Source: JBBCJR01 sp037190805
Lineage (GTDB): Bacteria > Pseudomonadota > Alphaproteobacteria > Sphingomonadales > Sphingomonadaceae
Direction: 5' to 3'
DNA length: 64,000 nucleotides
Assembly (NCBI GenBank): GCA_037190805.1
Contig: JBBCJR010000004.1
Coordinates: 186,001-250,000, forward strand
Numbering within the stretch: the stretch's first letter is position 1; each line of letters opens with the position of its first letter. The position numbers and the translations under genes are program-made. This document shows, piece by piece, positions 1 through 9,121 of the stretch. The notes below the pieces were generated by a model. The model was not told where the DNA came from. It saw only the letters and a program-made list of their open reading frames with translations, and made no database searches.

Positions 1-687
1 CTCGTCCGGGTCCAGCCGTGAGTAGGTGCCGCCCAGCCTGATGCCGACCTGCTCTGCCAGGGGTCCGCTGGCGTTGAAGCCGAACTGATAGGCGTCGCCG
101 CGGTCGCTGTCCTCGGGCTTGGTGTAGCTGGTGTTGAACGACCCCCGCCATGTCGGCGCGATCCGCCGGGTGATGATATTGATGACGCCGCCCATCGCGT
201 CCGAGCCATAGATTGACGACATCGGACCGCGCACGACCTCGATCCGTTCGATCATGTCCGGCGAAATCCAGTTCAGGTCCTGTCGGCCGAGATCGGGGCG
301 GTAGCTGATGTCGCGCGAATTGCCGACGCGCCGTCCGTCGACGAGCAGCAGGGTATAATTGTCCGGCAGACCGCGAATGTTGATCTTCGACATCGCACCT
401 GTCGGGCTGACACCGCCGGTGACGCCCGGTAGGCGGCCCAGTACCTCGCCCAGGCTCTGGACCGGGCGACGCTCGATCTCCTCGCGCGTGATGACGCTGA
501 TGGAGGCGGGTGCGTCACGAACCTCCACACTGGTCGCCGAAGCGGTGACGACGATCGTATGATCGTCCGCGACCTCGCCCGCCCGTCTGTCATGCGCACG
601 GCCCTGGGAATAGGCTGGCATGCTGAGAAGTGTGGTGGCGAGCAGCGCTGAAACCAGGCCCGGCGCGAGGTAACGATGAGCAGTCAT
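1..687 (-). CDS. TonB-dependent outer-membrane receptor, N-terminal part (runs off the window)
   Basis: Reading the minus strand from the ATG at 687 gives 229 open codons up to the window edge. The protein starts with a probable signal peptide and continues into a plug domain: a TonB-box-like stretch (DHTIVVTAS), then SVITREEIE, the plug motifs LLLVDGRRV and IEVVRGPMSSIYGSDAMGGVINIITRR, and the first barrel residues. This is the CirA/FepA style of receptor that takes up iron chelates or other large ligands using TonB energy. The C-terminal barrel lies outside the window, so the ligand cannot be judged. It is divergent from a LysR-type gene, which may control it, and a hairpin lies in its 5' leader (725-749). 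Confidence 0.93.
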   Translation of the reverse strand, partial: MTAHRYLAPGLVSALLATTLLSMPAYSQGRAHDRRAGEVADDHTIVVTASATSVEVRDAPASISVITREEIERRPVQSLGEVLGRLPGVTGGVSPTGAMSKINIRGLPDNYTLLLVDGRRVGNSRDISYRPDLGRQDLNWISPDMIERIEVVRGPMSSIYGSDAMGGVINIITRRIAPTWRGSFNTSYTKPEDSDRGDAYQFGFNASGPLAEQVGIRLGGTYSRLDPDE

Positions 688-724
688 GAGTGTCCCCTGT
701 TTGCAGACGACGCCGGGACGGGTC

Positions 725-749
725 CCCTTTTCGCTGGTGCGGAAAAGGG
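725..749 (-). promoter_or_regulatory. Inverted repeat in the leader of the TonB receptor
   Basis: CCCTTTTC (725-732) and GAAAAGGG (742-749) form a perfect 8-bp inverted repeat with a 9-base spacer, starting 38 bases upstream of the receptor ATG. It could be a leader hairpin or an operator for the divergent LysR protein. The rest of the gap (to 875) includes an AT-rich tract near 774-793 that suits a promoter. No function is shown by the sequence itself. Confidence 0.4.
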
Positions 750-875
750 TCTCTCATCGGCGTCGCAAGGAGCAAATAATAATAATTCTTAATTGCAGAA
801 ATGGTTACGGGGGGTATATCGCTCATAGCCGGATCGTTCACGCCGGCCCGCCGTCTCTCCAAGGAAACGCTTTTA

Positions 876-1799
876 GTGCTTTCGATTTACAAGGATTTCG
901 ACTTCTCGCTGCTGCGGGTTCTGCACGCGCTTCTGGAAACCGGCGGCCCGACAGCCGCTGCAGGACGTCTGGGGGTAAGTCAGCCGGTGGTCAGCCGCGC
1001 CCTTGCCCGGTTGAGGATTCTCTTGGACGATCCGCTGCTGGTACGAAAGCTGGGGGGCATGGTGCTGACGCCCCGCGCCGAAGCACTGCGCGAGCCACTG
1101 GCCCGATGGCTGGCGGACGGAGAGGCGTTGATGCGGCCCAGTGGAATTCATCCCGCCACGCTAAGGCGGACGTTTCGCATCGCATCGACCGATTTCGGCG
1201 TCATCAGCGTCATCGAACCGACGCTGACGCGGATCGCGGAGACGGCGCCCTCGGTCGGCCTCCTGATCTCCCCGTTGTCCCTTGAGGCGCAGCGGGAACT
1301 GAACGAAGGACAGCTGGATCTGATCGTCACCGGCTTCGCCCCGGACCCATCCGCAGTCCATGCCCGGCAACTATTCAACGAATCATATCTGTGCCTGGTT
1401 CGGCGGGGACACCCGATTCTCGATCACCACCCGCTCTCCTTCGACGCCTTCCTCGAATGGCCTCATATCGCGGTGACAGTCATGGACCAGGAAGCCGATG
1501 GCTTCGACGATCGGCAGCGCGAGGCACGCCGCGAGAAAATCATTCTGTGGACGCCGGACTTTTCGTTGTCACCAATGCTGGTGCGCGACACCAACGCTAT
1601 CGTTACGCTGCCCGCCCGCGCCGCTCGTCGGTTCGCGGCGGACCATGACCTGGCCGTATTCGACCCGCCGGGCGAAATGAACCCGTTCGACTATTGGCTG
1701 GTATGGCACGAACGCAGCCAGCGCGATCCGGCCACGCAGTGGCTGATTGACCAGTTGGTTGCGCCCTTTCGAACATCCTCCCCTCTCAGGCCATCATGA
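876..1799 (+). CDS. LysR-family transcriptional regulator
   Basis: A 307-residue LysR protein. The N-terminal winged helix-turn-helix is clear (FDFSLLRVLHALLE followed by AAAGRLGVSQPVVSRALARLR), and the remainder fits the periplasmic-binding-like effector domain. I chose the GTG at 876 because AAGGA lies ten bases upstream and the protein then starts right before the helix-turn-helix, as is usual in NodD-like members; an in-frame ATG at 801 would add 25 unconvincing residues. It is divergent from the TonB receptor gene, so control of that receptor is likely but inferred. The effector is unknown. Confidence 0.9.
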   Translation: MLSIYKDFDFSLLRVLHALLETGGPTAAAGRLGVSQPVVSRALARLRILLDDPLLVRKLGGMVLTPRAEALREPLARWLADGEALMRPSGIHPATLRRTFRIASTDFGVISVIEPTLTRIAETAPSVGLLISPLSLEAQRELNEGQLDLIVTGFAPDPSAVHARQLFNESYLCLVRRGHPILDHHPLSFDAFLEWPHIAVTVMDQEADGFDDRQREARREKIILWTPDFSLSPMLVRDTNAIVTLPARAARRFAADHDLAVFDPPGEMNPFDYWLVWHERSQRDPATQWLIDQLVAPFRTSSPLRPS

Positions 1800-2042
1800 A
1801 AGGGCACCGAGCCCGATCAGCACGCAAGGACTCTGAAGCCGCCGGACGGCTTGCATGGATCAATCACTTGTTTGTCGCCACGCGCCCAGAAATGGCTGGA
1901 AGGCGCACGCCGTGTTCTGGTTCGAAGCAGTCGCGTCGTCGGGGAGAATATGCGCTGCGACTGGATCACGATCGCAGAGCCTAAAATGGAGATGAGGCTG
2001 GCCGGCTCTCTAGCGGCGAGCCCTGCCCTCGCCGAAGACATG

Positions 2043-3164
2043 CTAGGGGATATGGCAGATGCGGCAGGCGAGGACCGCCTCGCCCGACGCCACGATATAG
2101 TGATCGCCGCCATCGGCGATGCCTGTCGTGAAGACCACGTCGCGAATGTAAAGCTTGTCCTCCAATGGCCGGGTCAGTTCCGGCGCCGGTTCCAGCAAAG
2201 CCGTGTGATCGCTCCGCAATATCCTGGCCGGATCGTCCCCGTCGAGGATGGACCAATAGGTGCGATAGATGCCTACGACCTCCTTGGGCTCCACCCCGTG
2301 CCACAGCGTCAGCCAGCCCTGATCCGTGAGAATGGGTGGCGTTCCGCCACCGATGCGCGCGGTAGCGACGGTCGCGCTGTGGGAACGGATGCCCGGCTGC
2401 CGAAAGGGTTTCCAGTGGAGCGCATCCGGCGACGTGGCCAGGTTGATCGACGGGCCGCCACGCCATTCGCTGCCCGGTGGATACGCGAAATACAGGTCGC
2501 CAAGCGGCCGGGTCTGGGCCCAGTAGCGGCCGTCGATCAACCCTTCGAAGATCAGCATGTCCTTGTTCTGATGGTCGAGTACAATATCCTCGAAGGTGAA
2601 ATCGAGGCCGTTGGTCGAACTGTACAGGGTAGTCGAATGACGTTCCGGACTGACCGAACAGGTCGTCATCAGCCAGCGATCGCCGACGCGGGAAACGCGC
2701 GCGTCCTCGATTCCGTAGCATTGGAAGCTGTCCTGGGGCGCGATCGCCTTGTCATAATGGACGGTCACGACGCTCAGCCCGTCTGGTGTCAGTTCGACGG
2801 GAAGGATCCATGACAGCGATGTCAGCGCCATCACGCGCCACGGTCCACCGATGATCGTGAACTTGCGCGGATCGGAGGTATCGACCAGTTCGAGCGGCCA
2901 GGCATCGAGCACATAGCGCCCGTCCGTCCAACGAATAGCGTGGATGTGACCGTCAAAGACGGGGGTTCTGAGCGCCTCCGCGATACGCACGAACATCGCC
3001 AGATTGCCGTTGGGTAGTCGCGTCAGGCCCGGGTTGAACGCGCCCAGTACATAGGTCTCGGCCGCCAGATGTCCGGTCAGGGGTGAGCGCGACAGGTCGA
3101 TGTCGTCGGGACCCAAGATCAGCCGATCGACGGGATAGGCGCGAGGCCCCACCCCCTCGGACAT
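2043..3164 (-). CDS. GH130-family beta-mannoside phosphorylase/hydrolase-like protein
   Basis: 373 residues. A five-bladed beta-propeller pattern of the GH130 type is suggested by GIEDARV (about residues 151-157), then a GGTPPIL..GWLTLWHGV block, IYRTYWSILD, and the terminal VVFTTGIADGGDHYIVASGEA segment. GH130 enzymes phosphorolyse or hydrolyse beta-mannosides such as mannosyl-glucose or beta-1,2-mannobiose. The start was set at the ATG at 3164, with AAGGA upstream; longer in-frame versions would run into the divergent fabI-like gene. There is no signal peptide, so it is probably cytoplasmic. No sugar transporter or other glycosidase is adjacent, so the substrate is open. Gap 1800-2042 shows nothing recognisable. 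Confidence 0.82.
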   Translation of the reverse strand: MSEGVGPRAYPVDRLILGPDDIDLSRSPLTGHLAAETYVLGAFNPGLTRLPNGNLAMFVRIAEALRTPVFDGHIHAIRWTDGRYVLDAWPLELVDTSDPRKFTIIGGPWRVMALTSLSWILPVELTPDGLSVVTVHYDKAIAPQDSFQCYGIEDARVSRVGDRWLMTTCSVSPERHSTTLYSSTNGLDFTFEDIVLDHQNKDMLIFEGLIDGRYWAQTRPLGDLYFAYPPGSEWRGGPSINLATSPDALHWKPFRQPGIRSHSATVATARIGGGTPPILTDQGWLTLWHGVEPKEVVGIYRTYWSILDGDDPARILRSDHTALLEPAPELTRPLEDKLYIRDVVFTTGIADGGDHYIVASGEAVLACRICHIP

Positions 3165-3334
3165 GTGGCCATCCGTCCTTTCGTCACCCGGCACGCGGCA
3201 CCTCCCTGTTTCCTCCACAAAGCCAATCATGACCGCCGAAGTTCCGTTCCGAAGGACGCTCCCCGGCGTTGACCCCCGCCCTCCGGTCGGCGACAGGACT
3301 GTATCGGGACAACGCGCAGGTCTGAGAAGGAGCA

Positions 3335-4114
3335 ATGATGACGGCACCGCTCGTCGACCTCAGGGGCAAATGCGGACTGGTTGTCGGCATCGCCAACGAG
3401 CACAGCATCGCTGCCGGCTGTGCCGATGCCTTCGCCCGCTGCGGGGCGCGGCTGGCCGCCACCTATCTCAACGACACGGCGCGCAAATGGGTCGAGCCCG
3501 TGGCCGATCGCCTGGGCTGCGAATGGACGGCACCTTGCGATGTGCGGGAGGCCGGGCAGGTCGAGGCATTGTTCGATCAGGTCGGCACCCGCTGGGGCCG
3601 GCTCGATTTTCTGCTTCATTCCATCGCCTTCGCGCCGCGCGAAGATCTCCACGGGCGCGTCGTCGACGCCTCCGCCACCGGCTTCGCCCAAGCAATGGAT
3701 GTGTCCTGTCACAGCTTCCTGCGCATGGCGAAGCTGGCCGAGCCGCTGATGACCGAGGGAGGCTGCCTGCTCTGCGTCACCTTCTACGGATCGGAACGCG
3801 TGGTGGCGCATTACAATCTCATGGGACCGGTCAAGGCCGCGCTGGAAAGCGCAACGCGCTATATCGCCGCCGAACTGGGGCCAGCGGGCATCAGGGCGCA
3901 TGCGATATCGGCGGGACCGATCGCCACACGCGCCGCCAGCGGCATCGACCGCTTCGACGAGATGATGGAGCGTGCGAAGGCAACGACCCCCCAGGGTGAA
4001 CTGGTCGACATCGACGATGTCGGGGCGCTCGCGGCGTTCCTGGTCAGCGATGCCGCGCGCCGGATCACCGGCACGGTCATTCCCGTCGACAATGGCCAGC
4101 ATCTTTTCGGATGA
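3335..4114 (+). CDS. fabI: Enoyl-ACP reductase (NADH), FabI-type
   Basis: 259 residues of the FabI branch of the short-chain dehydrogenases, which reduce trans-2-enoyl-ACP in the last step of fatty-acid elongation. The atypical nucleotide loop (VVGIANEHSIAAG), the catalytic Tyr and Lys of HYNLMGPVKAALES and the SAGPIATRAASGI loop are present. In the FYGSER stretch the residue matching E. coli Tyr146 appears to be Phe, while the catalytic Tyr156 and Lys163 equivalents are kept. The stop overlaps the start of the phospholipase gene by four bases (ATGA), so the two are probably translationally coupled. Given this neighbour it may be an accessory paralogue rather than the housekeeping copy. Confidence 0.88.
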   Translation: MMTAPLVDLRGKCGLVVGIANEHSIAAGCADAFARCGARLAATYLNDTARKWVEPVADRLGCEWTAPCDVREAGQVEALFDQVGTRWGRLDFLLHSIAFAPREDLHGRVVDASATGFAQAMDVSCHSFLRMAKLAEPLMTEGGCLLCVTFYGSERVVAHYNLMGPVKAALESATRYIAAELGPAGIRAHAISAGPIATRAASGIDRFDEMMERAKATTPQGELVDIDDVGALAAFLVSDAARRITGTVIPVDNGQHLFG

Positions 4115-5349
4115 GGATCGCCACTCTCGGTTGGCTGATGGCGAGCGCCGCCCTCTGCGTCCCGACCGCAGCGCGGGCGTGGACGCCGGTCGAAATTCTG
4201 ATCAGCGATGTGGGCCGCCAGGATCCCGACGGCGCCGTTCTGGTCGACATACGCCTGCTGAACGGTGACACGACCGTGCGGACTCTGCCGCTTCCCGATC
4301 GCATCGAAGCGTTGATCGAGCGGGCCGGCGCCGCACCGCGCACGGTCTGGCTTCAGCGGCGCGTCGATGTGCCGGCGATGTCCGTTCTTCAGTCGGGCGG
4401 TTTCGGGCGCGCTACCTATAGGCTATCCGCCGTCCCGGCGACGGAGCTGGACGGCGCGATCGTGTCGATACCGGCCTGGAACACCCGCCCGATGGCGGTC
4501 GCGATCCGGACGGGTGATGACGCGCTGGCCACGGCCGGCGCCACGCCCCCCGTTCTGGCACCTTCGTCGCCAGACGATGCGCGCATCCATCAGGCCGCGC
4601 CGCCGCCCACCGACCGGTCGGCAGGCAATGCCTTTCTCGACAATCTGTCGGCCTACGAGCCGATCTATGCCGTCTATGGGCCGGGCACCAACAGCGATGC
4701 CCGCATTCAGTTGAGCTTCCGCTATCAATTGTTCGGTACCCGCCGGGCCGAGGGCCTGCCGCGATCCTGGCGTGACGGCCTGAACTTTGCCTACACCCAG
4801 CGCATGTTCTGGGATCTGGGCGCCGAATCCTCGCCCTTCCGGAATGTCGATTACCAGCCCGAGCTTCTCTACCTGACGCCATCGGCCACCTTGGCGAACG
4901 GCATCACCCTCAGCGCTCAGGGCGGCATCCGCCATGAATCGAACGGCCGCGCGGGCGATGCGTCACGCAGCTTCAACACGCTCTATATCGCGCCGATGGC
5001 GGCAATCCCGCTCGGTGGCGGCTATCGGCTGTCGGTCGCGCCGCGTCTGTCGATGTTCGTCGCCCGGCGGTCCGACAATCCCGACATCCAGCGCTATCGC
5101 GGGAATACCGGGCTATTTATCGAACTCGGCGATGATCATGGCCTGCGCCTGTCGACAACCAGCCGGTTCAGCTTTGCCAGCGGCAAGGGCGCGTTCAGCG
5201 CCGACCTGTCCTACCCCCTGCCCCAGCTGTGGGACGGCGGCCCCGACTTTTACATCTTTGCCCAGTCTTTCGTCGGCTATGGCGAAAATTTGCTCGACTA
5301 TAACCGCCACACCAAGCGTTTCCGGCTGGGGGTTGCGCTGGTGCGGTGA
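4111..5349 (+). CDS. pldA: Outer-membrane phospholipase A (OMPLA/PldA family)
   Basis: 412 residues with a signal peptide ending near residue 23 (ARAW). The C-terminal half matches OMPLA: YTQRMFWDL, SSPFRNVDYQPELLY, the catalytic His-x-Ser pair in GGIRHESNGR (about His275 and Ser277), and the terminal QSFVGYGENLLDYN block. OMPLA is a calcium-dependent dimeric barrel that hydrolyses phospholipids misplaced in the outer leaflet. About 150 residues before the barrel are longer than in E. coli PldA and resemble an extra periplasmic domain ending in a Pro-rich linker. It overlaps the FabI-type gene by four bases, so membrane damage repair and fatty-acid synthesis may be coordinated here. Confidence 0.88.
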   Translation: MRIATLGWLMASAALCVPTAARAWTPVEILISDVGRQDPDGAVLVDIRLLNGDTTVRTLPLPDRIEALIERAGAAPRTVWLQRRVDVPAMSVLQSGGFGRATYRLSAVPATELDGAIVSIPAWNTRPMAVAIRTGDDALATAGATPPVLAPSSPDDARIHQAAPPPTDRSAGNAFLDNLSAYEPIYAVYGPGTNSDARIQLSFRYQLFGTRRAEGLPRSWRDGLNFAYTQRMFWDLGAESSPFRNVDYQPELLYLTPSATLANGITLSAQGGIRHESNGRAGDASRSFNTLYIAPMAAIPLGGGYRLSVAPRLSMFVARRSDNPDIQRYRGNTGLFIELGDDHGLRLSTTSRFSFASGKGAFSADLSYPLPQLWDGGPDFYIFAQSFVGYGENLLDYNRHTKRFRLGVALVR

Positions 5350-5384
5350 ACAGGCGGACTGCTGGAAGGTTCCTCTCCCGTGCG

Positions 5385-7100
5385 TCAGTGATTACTCGCC
5401 GCGGCTGCGCCGATGCCGGTTTCCGAGCGAACCCGCTGTTCGGCAAAGCGCGCGCGATCGATCTGGGCACGTGCGCTGCGGTCGGTGATCGACACCAGCC
5501 AGATCGTCGCGAAGGCGATGACCATCGAGAACAGCGCCGGCGACGTATAGGGAAACACCGCCTCCGGCTTGCCGAGGATCGCCACCCAGATCGACGGTGA
5601 CAGGATGGTGAGGACAAGGGCGCTCGCAAGGCCCGCAAAGCCCCCCGCCACCGCGCCACGCGTCGTGCATCCGCTCCACAGCAGCGACAGCAGCAGCACC
5701 GGGAAATTACCCGATGCCGCCAGCGCAAAAGCCAGCGAGACCATGAACGCCACATTCTGCTTTTCGAACAGGATGCCCAGAATAACCGCGACGACGCCCA
5801 GGATCAGCGTCGTGACCCGCGACACCTTCAACTCGCTGCCGAGGGGTGGCGCACCGCGCTTCACCACCGTCGCGTAAAGATCGTGGGACACCGCCGATGC
5901 GCCGGACAGCGTCAGCCCAGCGACCACCGCGAGAATGGTGGCAAAGGCGACGGCTGAGATGAAGCCCATGAAAACATTGCCGCCGACCGCGCTCGCCAGA
6001 TGAACCGCCGCCATGTTGCCGCCGCCCAGCAGGCCGCCATCGGCGTCCAGATAGGCGGGATTGGACGCGACGAGGACGATCGCCCCGAAGCCGATGATGA
6101 AGGTCAGCAGATAGAAATAGCCGATCCATGTCGTCGCCCACAGCACCGACTTGCGCGCCTCGCGCGCGTCGGGAACGGTGAAGAAGCGCATCAGAATGTG
6201 CGGCAGGCCGGCCGTGCCGAACATCAGCGCCATGCCGAACGAGATCGCCGAGATCGGGTCCTTGATGAAATTACCGGGCCCCATGATCGACAGCCCGCGC
6301 GCCGCCGCTTCTTCGGACGAGGCGCCGGCCGCCACCGCCAGGTCGGTCTTGACCTGGACCGCGCCGGCGAACAGCGCCTCGGGTGAGAAGTCGTAGCGGG
6401 CCAGCACCATCAGCGCCATGAAGCTGGCACCGCCCAGCAGCAGCACCGCCTTGATGATCTGCACCCATGTCGTCGCGGTCATGCCGCCAAACAGCACGTA
6501 GAGGATCATCAGCACGCCGACGCTGATCACCGCATAGCCGTATGGCAGGCCGAACAGCAGCTGGATCAACTGGCCCGCCCCCACCATCTGCGCGATCAGA
6601 TAGAAAGCGACGACGATCAGCGTGCTGACCGCCGCGAAGATGCGGACCGGCGGCTGGGCGAACCGGAACGAGGCGACGTCGGCGAAGGTGAACCGGCCGA
6701 GGTTCCGCAGCCGCTCCGCCATCAGGAACATCAGGATCGGCCAGCCGACCAGAAACCCGGTGGAATAGATCAGGCCATCATAGCCATCCATGTAGATCTG
6801 GGCCGATATGCCCAGGAAGGACGCCGCCGACATGAAGTCGCCGGCGATGGCGAGGCCGTTCTGAAATCCGGTGATGCCACCGCCCGCAGTATAGAAATCC
6901 GATGCCGTCCGCGTCCGCCCGGCGGCCCAGCGGGTGATGCCAAGGGTCAGGATGACGAACAGCGCGAAGATGACGATCGCTGTCCAGTTGACCGGCTGAG
7001 CCTTGCCTACCGGCCCCTCCAGCGCCGCAGCCAACGCCGCCCAAGGCACCAGCGCCGCGACGACGATACCGCCCAATGCGGCGCGCATCATCGGCTTCAT
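5385..7100 (-). CDS. actP: Cation/acetate symporter (ActP-like, sodium:solute symporter family)
   Basis: 571 residues with about thirteen hydrophobic helices after a cleavable-looking N-terminus. The stretch [34 protein letters not shown] is typical of ActP, as are the ITDRS motif near the end and the conserved [22 protein letters not shown] segment. ActP takes up acetate and other short carboxylates with sodium or protons across the inner membrane. Its start overlaps the stop of the DUF485 gene by four bases, the usual yjcH-actP arrangement. It converges on pldA with a 35-base gap in which I see no hairpin. Confidence 0.93.
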   Translation of the reverse strand: MKPMMRAALGGIVVAALVPWAALAAALEGPVGKAQPVNWTAIVIFALFVILTLGITRWAAGRTRTASDFYTAGGGITGFQNGLAIAGDFMSAASFLGISAQIYMDGYDGLIYSTGFLVGWPILMFLMAERLRNLGRFTFADVASFRFAQPPVRIFAAVSTLIVVAFYLIAQMVGAGQLIQLLFGLPYGYAVISVGVLMILYVLFGGMTATTWVQIIKAVLLLGGASFMALMVLARYDFSPEALFAGAVQVKTDLAVAAGASSEEAAARGLSIMGPGNFIKDPISAISFGMALMFGTAGLPHILMRFFTVPDAREARKSVLWATTWIGYFYLLTFIIGFGAIVLVASNPAYLDADGGLLGGGNMAAVHLASAVGGNVFMGFISAVAFATILAVVAGLTLSGASAVSHDLYATVVKRGAPPLGSELKVSRVTTLILGVVAVILGILFEKQNVAFMVSLAFALAASGNFPVLLLSLLWSGCTTRGAVAGGFAGLASALVLTILSPSIWVAILGKPEAVFPYTSPALFSMVIAFATIWLVSITDRSARAQIDRARFAEQRVRSETGIGAAAASNH

Positions 7101-7405
7101 TCGGCAGCCTTCGCCCGGATCCGCGCCGTCAGCCGATCGAACTCGGCATTGGCACGGACCACATAGACGGCGGTGGCGGCGATGGAGAACAGGATGACGC
7201 CCAGCCCGACAGGAATGCCGATGGAGGTGACGCCAGTGCCGATCGGCGCTGCCAGCGCCGCCTTGTCAAAGGCGACGAGTGCGATGAATCCGAAATAGAC
7301 GATCAGTGTCAGCACCGTCAGCAACCAACCGAAGCGGCCTCGACGTTGCACCAATGCCTGATAGTCGGGATCGGCCTCGATCCGCGCCAGAAGGTCCCCC
7401 GACAT
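7097..7405 (-). CDS. DUF485 (YjcH-like) membrane protein
   Basis: 102 residues with two transmembrane helices (about residues 26-47 and 61-82) separated by a short loop, and charged ends. This is the DUF485 family, which almost always precedes actP-type symporters and is thought to be a small accessory subunit; its exact role is not known. Its stop overlaps the actP start (ATGA), implying translational coupling. The serine hydrolase gene ends 21 bases upstream and may be co-transcribed. Confidence 0.9.
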   Translation of the reverse strand: MSGDLLARIEADPDYQALVQRRGRFGWLLTVLTLIVYFGFIALVAFDKAALAAPIGTGVTSIGIPVGLGVILFSIAATAVYVVRANAEFDRLTARIRAKAAE

Positions 7406-7426
7406 CCCCGTCTCTCCAGATTGGTA

Positions 7427-8593
7427 TTATTTCACCGCCGCCGATACTGCCGCCAGGAACGGCATTTCGAGCGAATAAGTGGCATCATTGTCCGCCCGAG
7501 GCCAGCTGTGATTGAGGACCACGACCAGATTTTTCGCCGGCTCGATGTAGATCGTCTGCCCGAAGATACCCAGCGCCACGAACGAGTCCGGCCCTTTCAC
7601 CCACCATTGATAGCCATAGCCGGGCGCATTCCTCCATCCGGTCGGCAACAGCGCGCTGGTCCCCTCGGCGATCCAGCCATCGGGCAGGATCGACTTGCCG
7701 TCGATGCGGCCGCCATCAAGGATGAACTGGCCGAAGCGGCCAAAGTCGCGCAGCGTCATGTTGAGATTGGCGCCGGCGACTTCCTCGCCATGGTTCAACC
7801 ACCATGTGGCGTCGCTTTCCATGCCATAAGGAACCCAAATCTTCTCCGACAGATACACGCTCAGCGGCTTTTTCACCGCACGAGCAACGATCAGGCCAAG
7901 CAGATTGGTATCGCCGGTATTATAATGATTCTTCGTGCCGGGCTGAACCTCGCGCGGCAGCTTCTTCATCTGCTCGAGGAACGGCTGGTCCAGCATGTGG
8001 AAGAAATCCGCGGTCTGGCTTTCGTAATTCTCGTCCCACTTCACCCCCGACGCCATCATCAGGAGATTACGGATCGTCGCGCCGTCATAGGCGCTGCCCT
8101 TCAACTCGGGCAGATACTGGGTCACCGGATCATCGACACTACCGATCGCGCCATCCTTGATCGCCGCGCCGACCAGGGTCGAGGTTACCGATTTCGTCAC
8201 CGACCACGCCGTCCAGCGATCCTGCGCCGTGCGGCCAAGCCCATAATGCTCGGCAAGGATCTTGCCGTCCTTGAGGATCAGCAGGCCGGTGGCGCTGTTG
8301 GCAGCCATATAGCCGGCGATGTTCATCGCCTTGCCGTTATGCGTGTAATTGACGTCGAAGGGGCGTCCGACGCGTGGCAAGGCATGGATATGAGCGCCGC
8401 GCTTCACCAGCGAGGTCGGCACGGTCTTGTCCAGATTGCGGAACCAGACCGTTCGCTGATCATGCGTCCAGGTCATGATATTCTGGCCGGGCGTAGGCTG
8501 CGGCGCGGTCGGCGCAGCGGTCTGGGCAATCGCGGGAACAGCGCTGCTGGCAAGGAAGGCGGCGGTCAGTGCCAGAAGATAGGAATTGCGCAA
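7427..8593 (-). CDS. Exported serine hydrolase, class C beta-lactamase family
   Basis: 388 residues with a signal peptide (cleavage near AIAQ, residue 24). The penicillin-binding-type catalytic motifs are visible: Ser131-x-x-Lys134 in WSVTKS and a Tyr-Asn pair in HYNTGDTNLLG, then a conserved GYGYQWWVKG block towards the C-terminus. Family members act as esterases, D-aminopeptidases or beta-lactamases, so the substrate is not predictable. The start is a TTG preceded by AAGGAG at good spacing; no ATG fits the signal peptide. A close paralogue is encoded divergently at 9122, and the tail of a TonB receptor lies 72 bases upstream on the same strand. Confidence 0.88.
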   Translation of the reverse strand: MRNSYLLALTAAFLASSAVPAIAQTAAPTAPQPTPGQNIMTWTHDQRTVWFRNLDKTVPTSLVKRGAHIHALPRVGRPFDVNYTHNGKAMNIAGYMAANSATGLLILKDGKILAEHYGLGRTAQDRWTAWSVTKSVTSTLVGAAIKDGAIGSVDDPVTQYLPELKGSAYDGATIRNLLMMASGVKWDENYESQTADFFHMLDQPFLEQMKKLPREVQPGTKNHYNTGDTNLLGLIVARAVKKPLSVYLSEKIWVPYGMESDATWWLNHGEEVAGANLNMTLRDFGRFGQFILDGGRIDGKSILPDGWIAEGTSALLPTGWRNAPGYGYQWWVKGPDSFVALGIFGQTIYIEPAKNLVVVLNHSWPRADNDATYSLEMPFLAAVSAAVK

Positions 8594-8665
8594 CGGAGTC
8601 TCCTTGCGAGGAAGGACTTTATACCGGCATGCCGCACCCCCAAGAGGAGGTGCGGCACCGACCGA

Positions 8666-8746
8666 TCAGTAGCGGAAAGCCGCCGTCACACCAATGGTGC
8701 GCGGCGTCACCGTGGTCCGCCGGAACACGGGGTCGCCCCCTTCCCG
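8666..8746 (-). pseudogene. C-terminal remnant of a TonB-dependent receptor
   Basis: On the minus strand, the 26 codons before the TGA at 8666-8668 encode GGDPVFRRTTVTPRTIGV followed by TAAFRY, which is the standard last-strand ending of sphingomonad TonB-dependent receptors, terminating in an aromatic residue. Upstream of about 8750 the frame is still open for a short distance but no longer resembles a receptor, and the sequence turns AT-rich. The receptor gene has therefore lost all but its tail. It sits directly before the serine hydrolase on the same strand, so an intact receptor-hydrolase operon probably existed once. Confidence 0.72.
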
Positions 8747-9121
8747 AGCGCGCAAACACCAAACGAAAAGGCAACCTTCACACGATTCACCAACGCGGCT
8801 CTCCCCAAGTGTATTTTAATAGAAGACATCGGTTTCAGCGGACGACCGTCGCCCATATGTGATCACGGTAAAATGATATGCATCCCATTCCACACGTGTC
8901 AATCACGCGGCAAAAATTGATAAGAATATATTATAATTCAGATATATAAATATTTTCTGCAGACTGATCAGGATAACTCCGGTCAATCTGCGATCACTAT
9001 TGCATTGTAATTTGTTGACATTGAGCAAGGCGCCATGCTGTCTTCCCGATGTGCTCCTGAACACCCGGCATCGGGCGTTGGGATTTCTGCATCTGCCATC
9101 ACTCAAGAACAGGATATCCGG
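8747..9121. other. Non-coding, partly AT-rich gap between divergent serine hydrolases
   Basis: Apart from the receptor tail, this stretch has no convincing gene on either strand. From about 8790 to 9020 the base composition drops far below the rest of the window (runs such as TATATTATAATTC around 8926-8938). It must contain the promoter of the plus-strand serine hydrolase and looks like a scar from an insertion or deletion that removed most of the receptor gene. No transposase, inverted terminal repeats or target duplication are visible. Confidence 0.5.

Noticed and set aside
1800..2042. Possible small genes in the gap after the LysR gene
   Set aside because: Frames exist on both strands but lack ribosome-binding sites, family signatures and sensible composition.
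8861..8875. GTGATCAC palindromes near 8860 and 38545 as a shared regulatory site
   Set aside because: The same 8-mer also occurs within coding regions (near 39450 and 58850), and no longer shared sequence surrounds the intergenic copies.
7076..8920. Long plus-strand open frame (614 codons) across the DUF485 and serine hydrolase genes
   Set aside because: Low-complexity, His/Arg/Asp-rich translation and complete overlap with well-recognised minus-strand genes; a high-GC antisense shadow.
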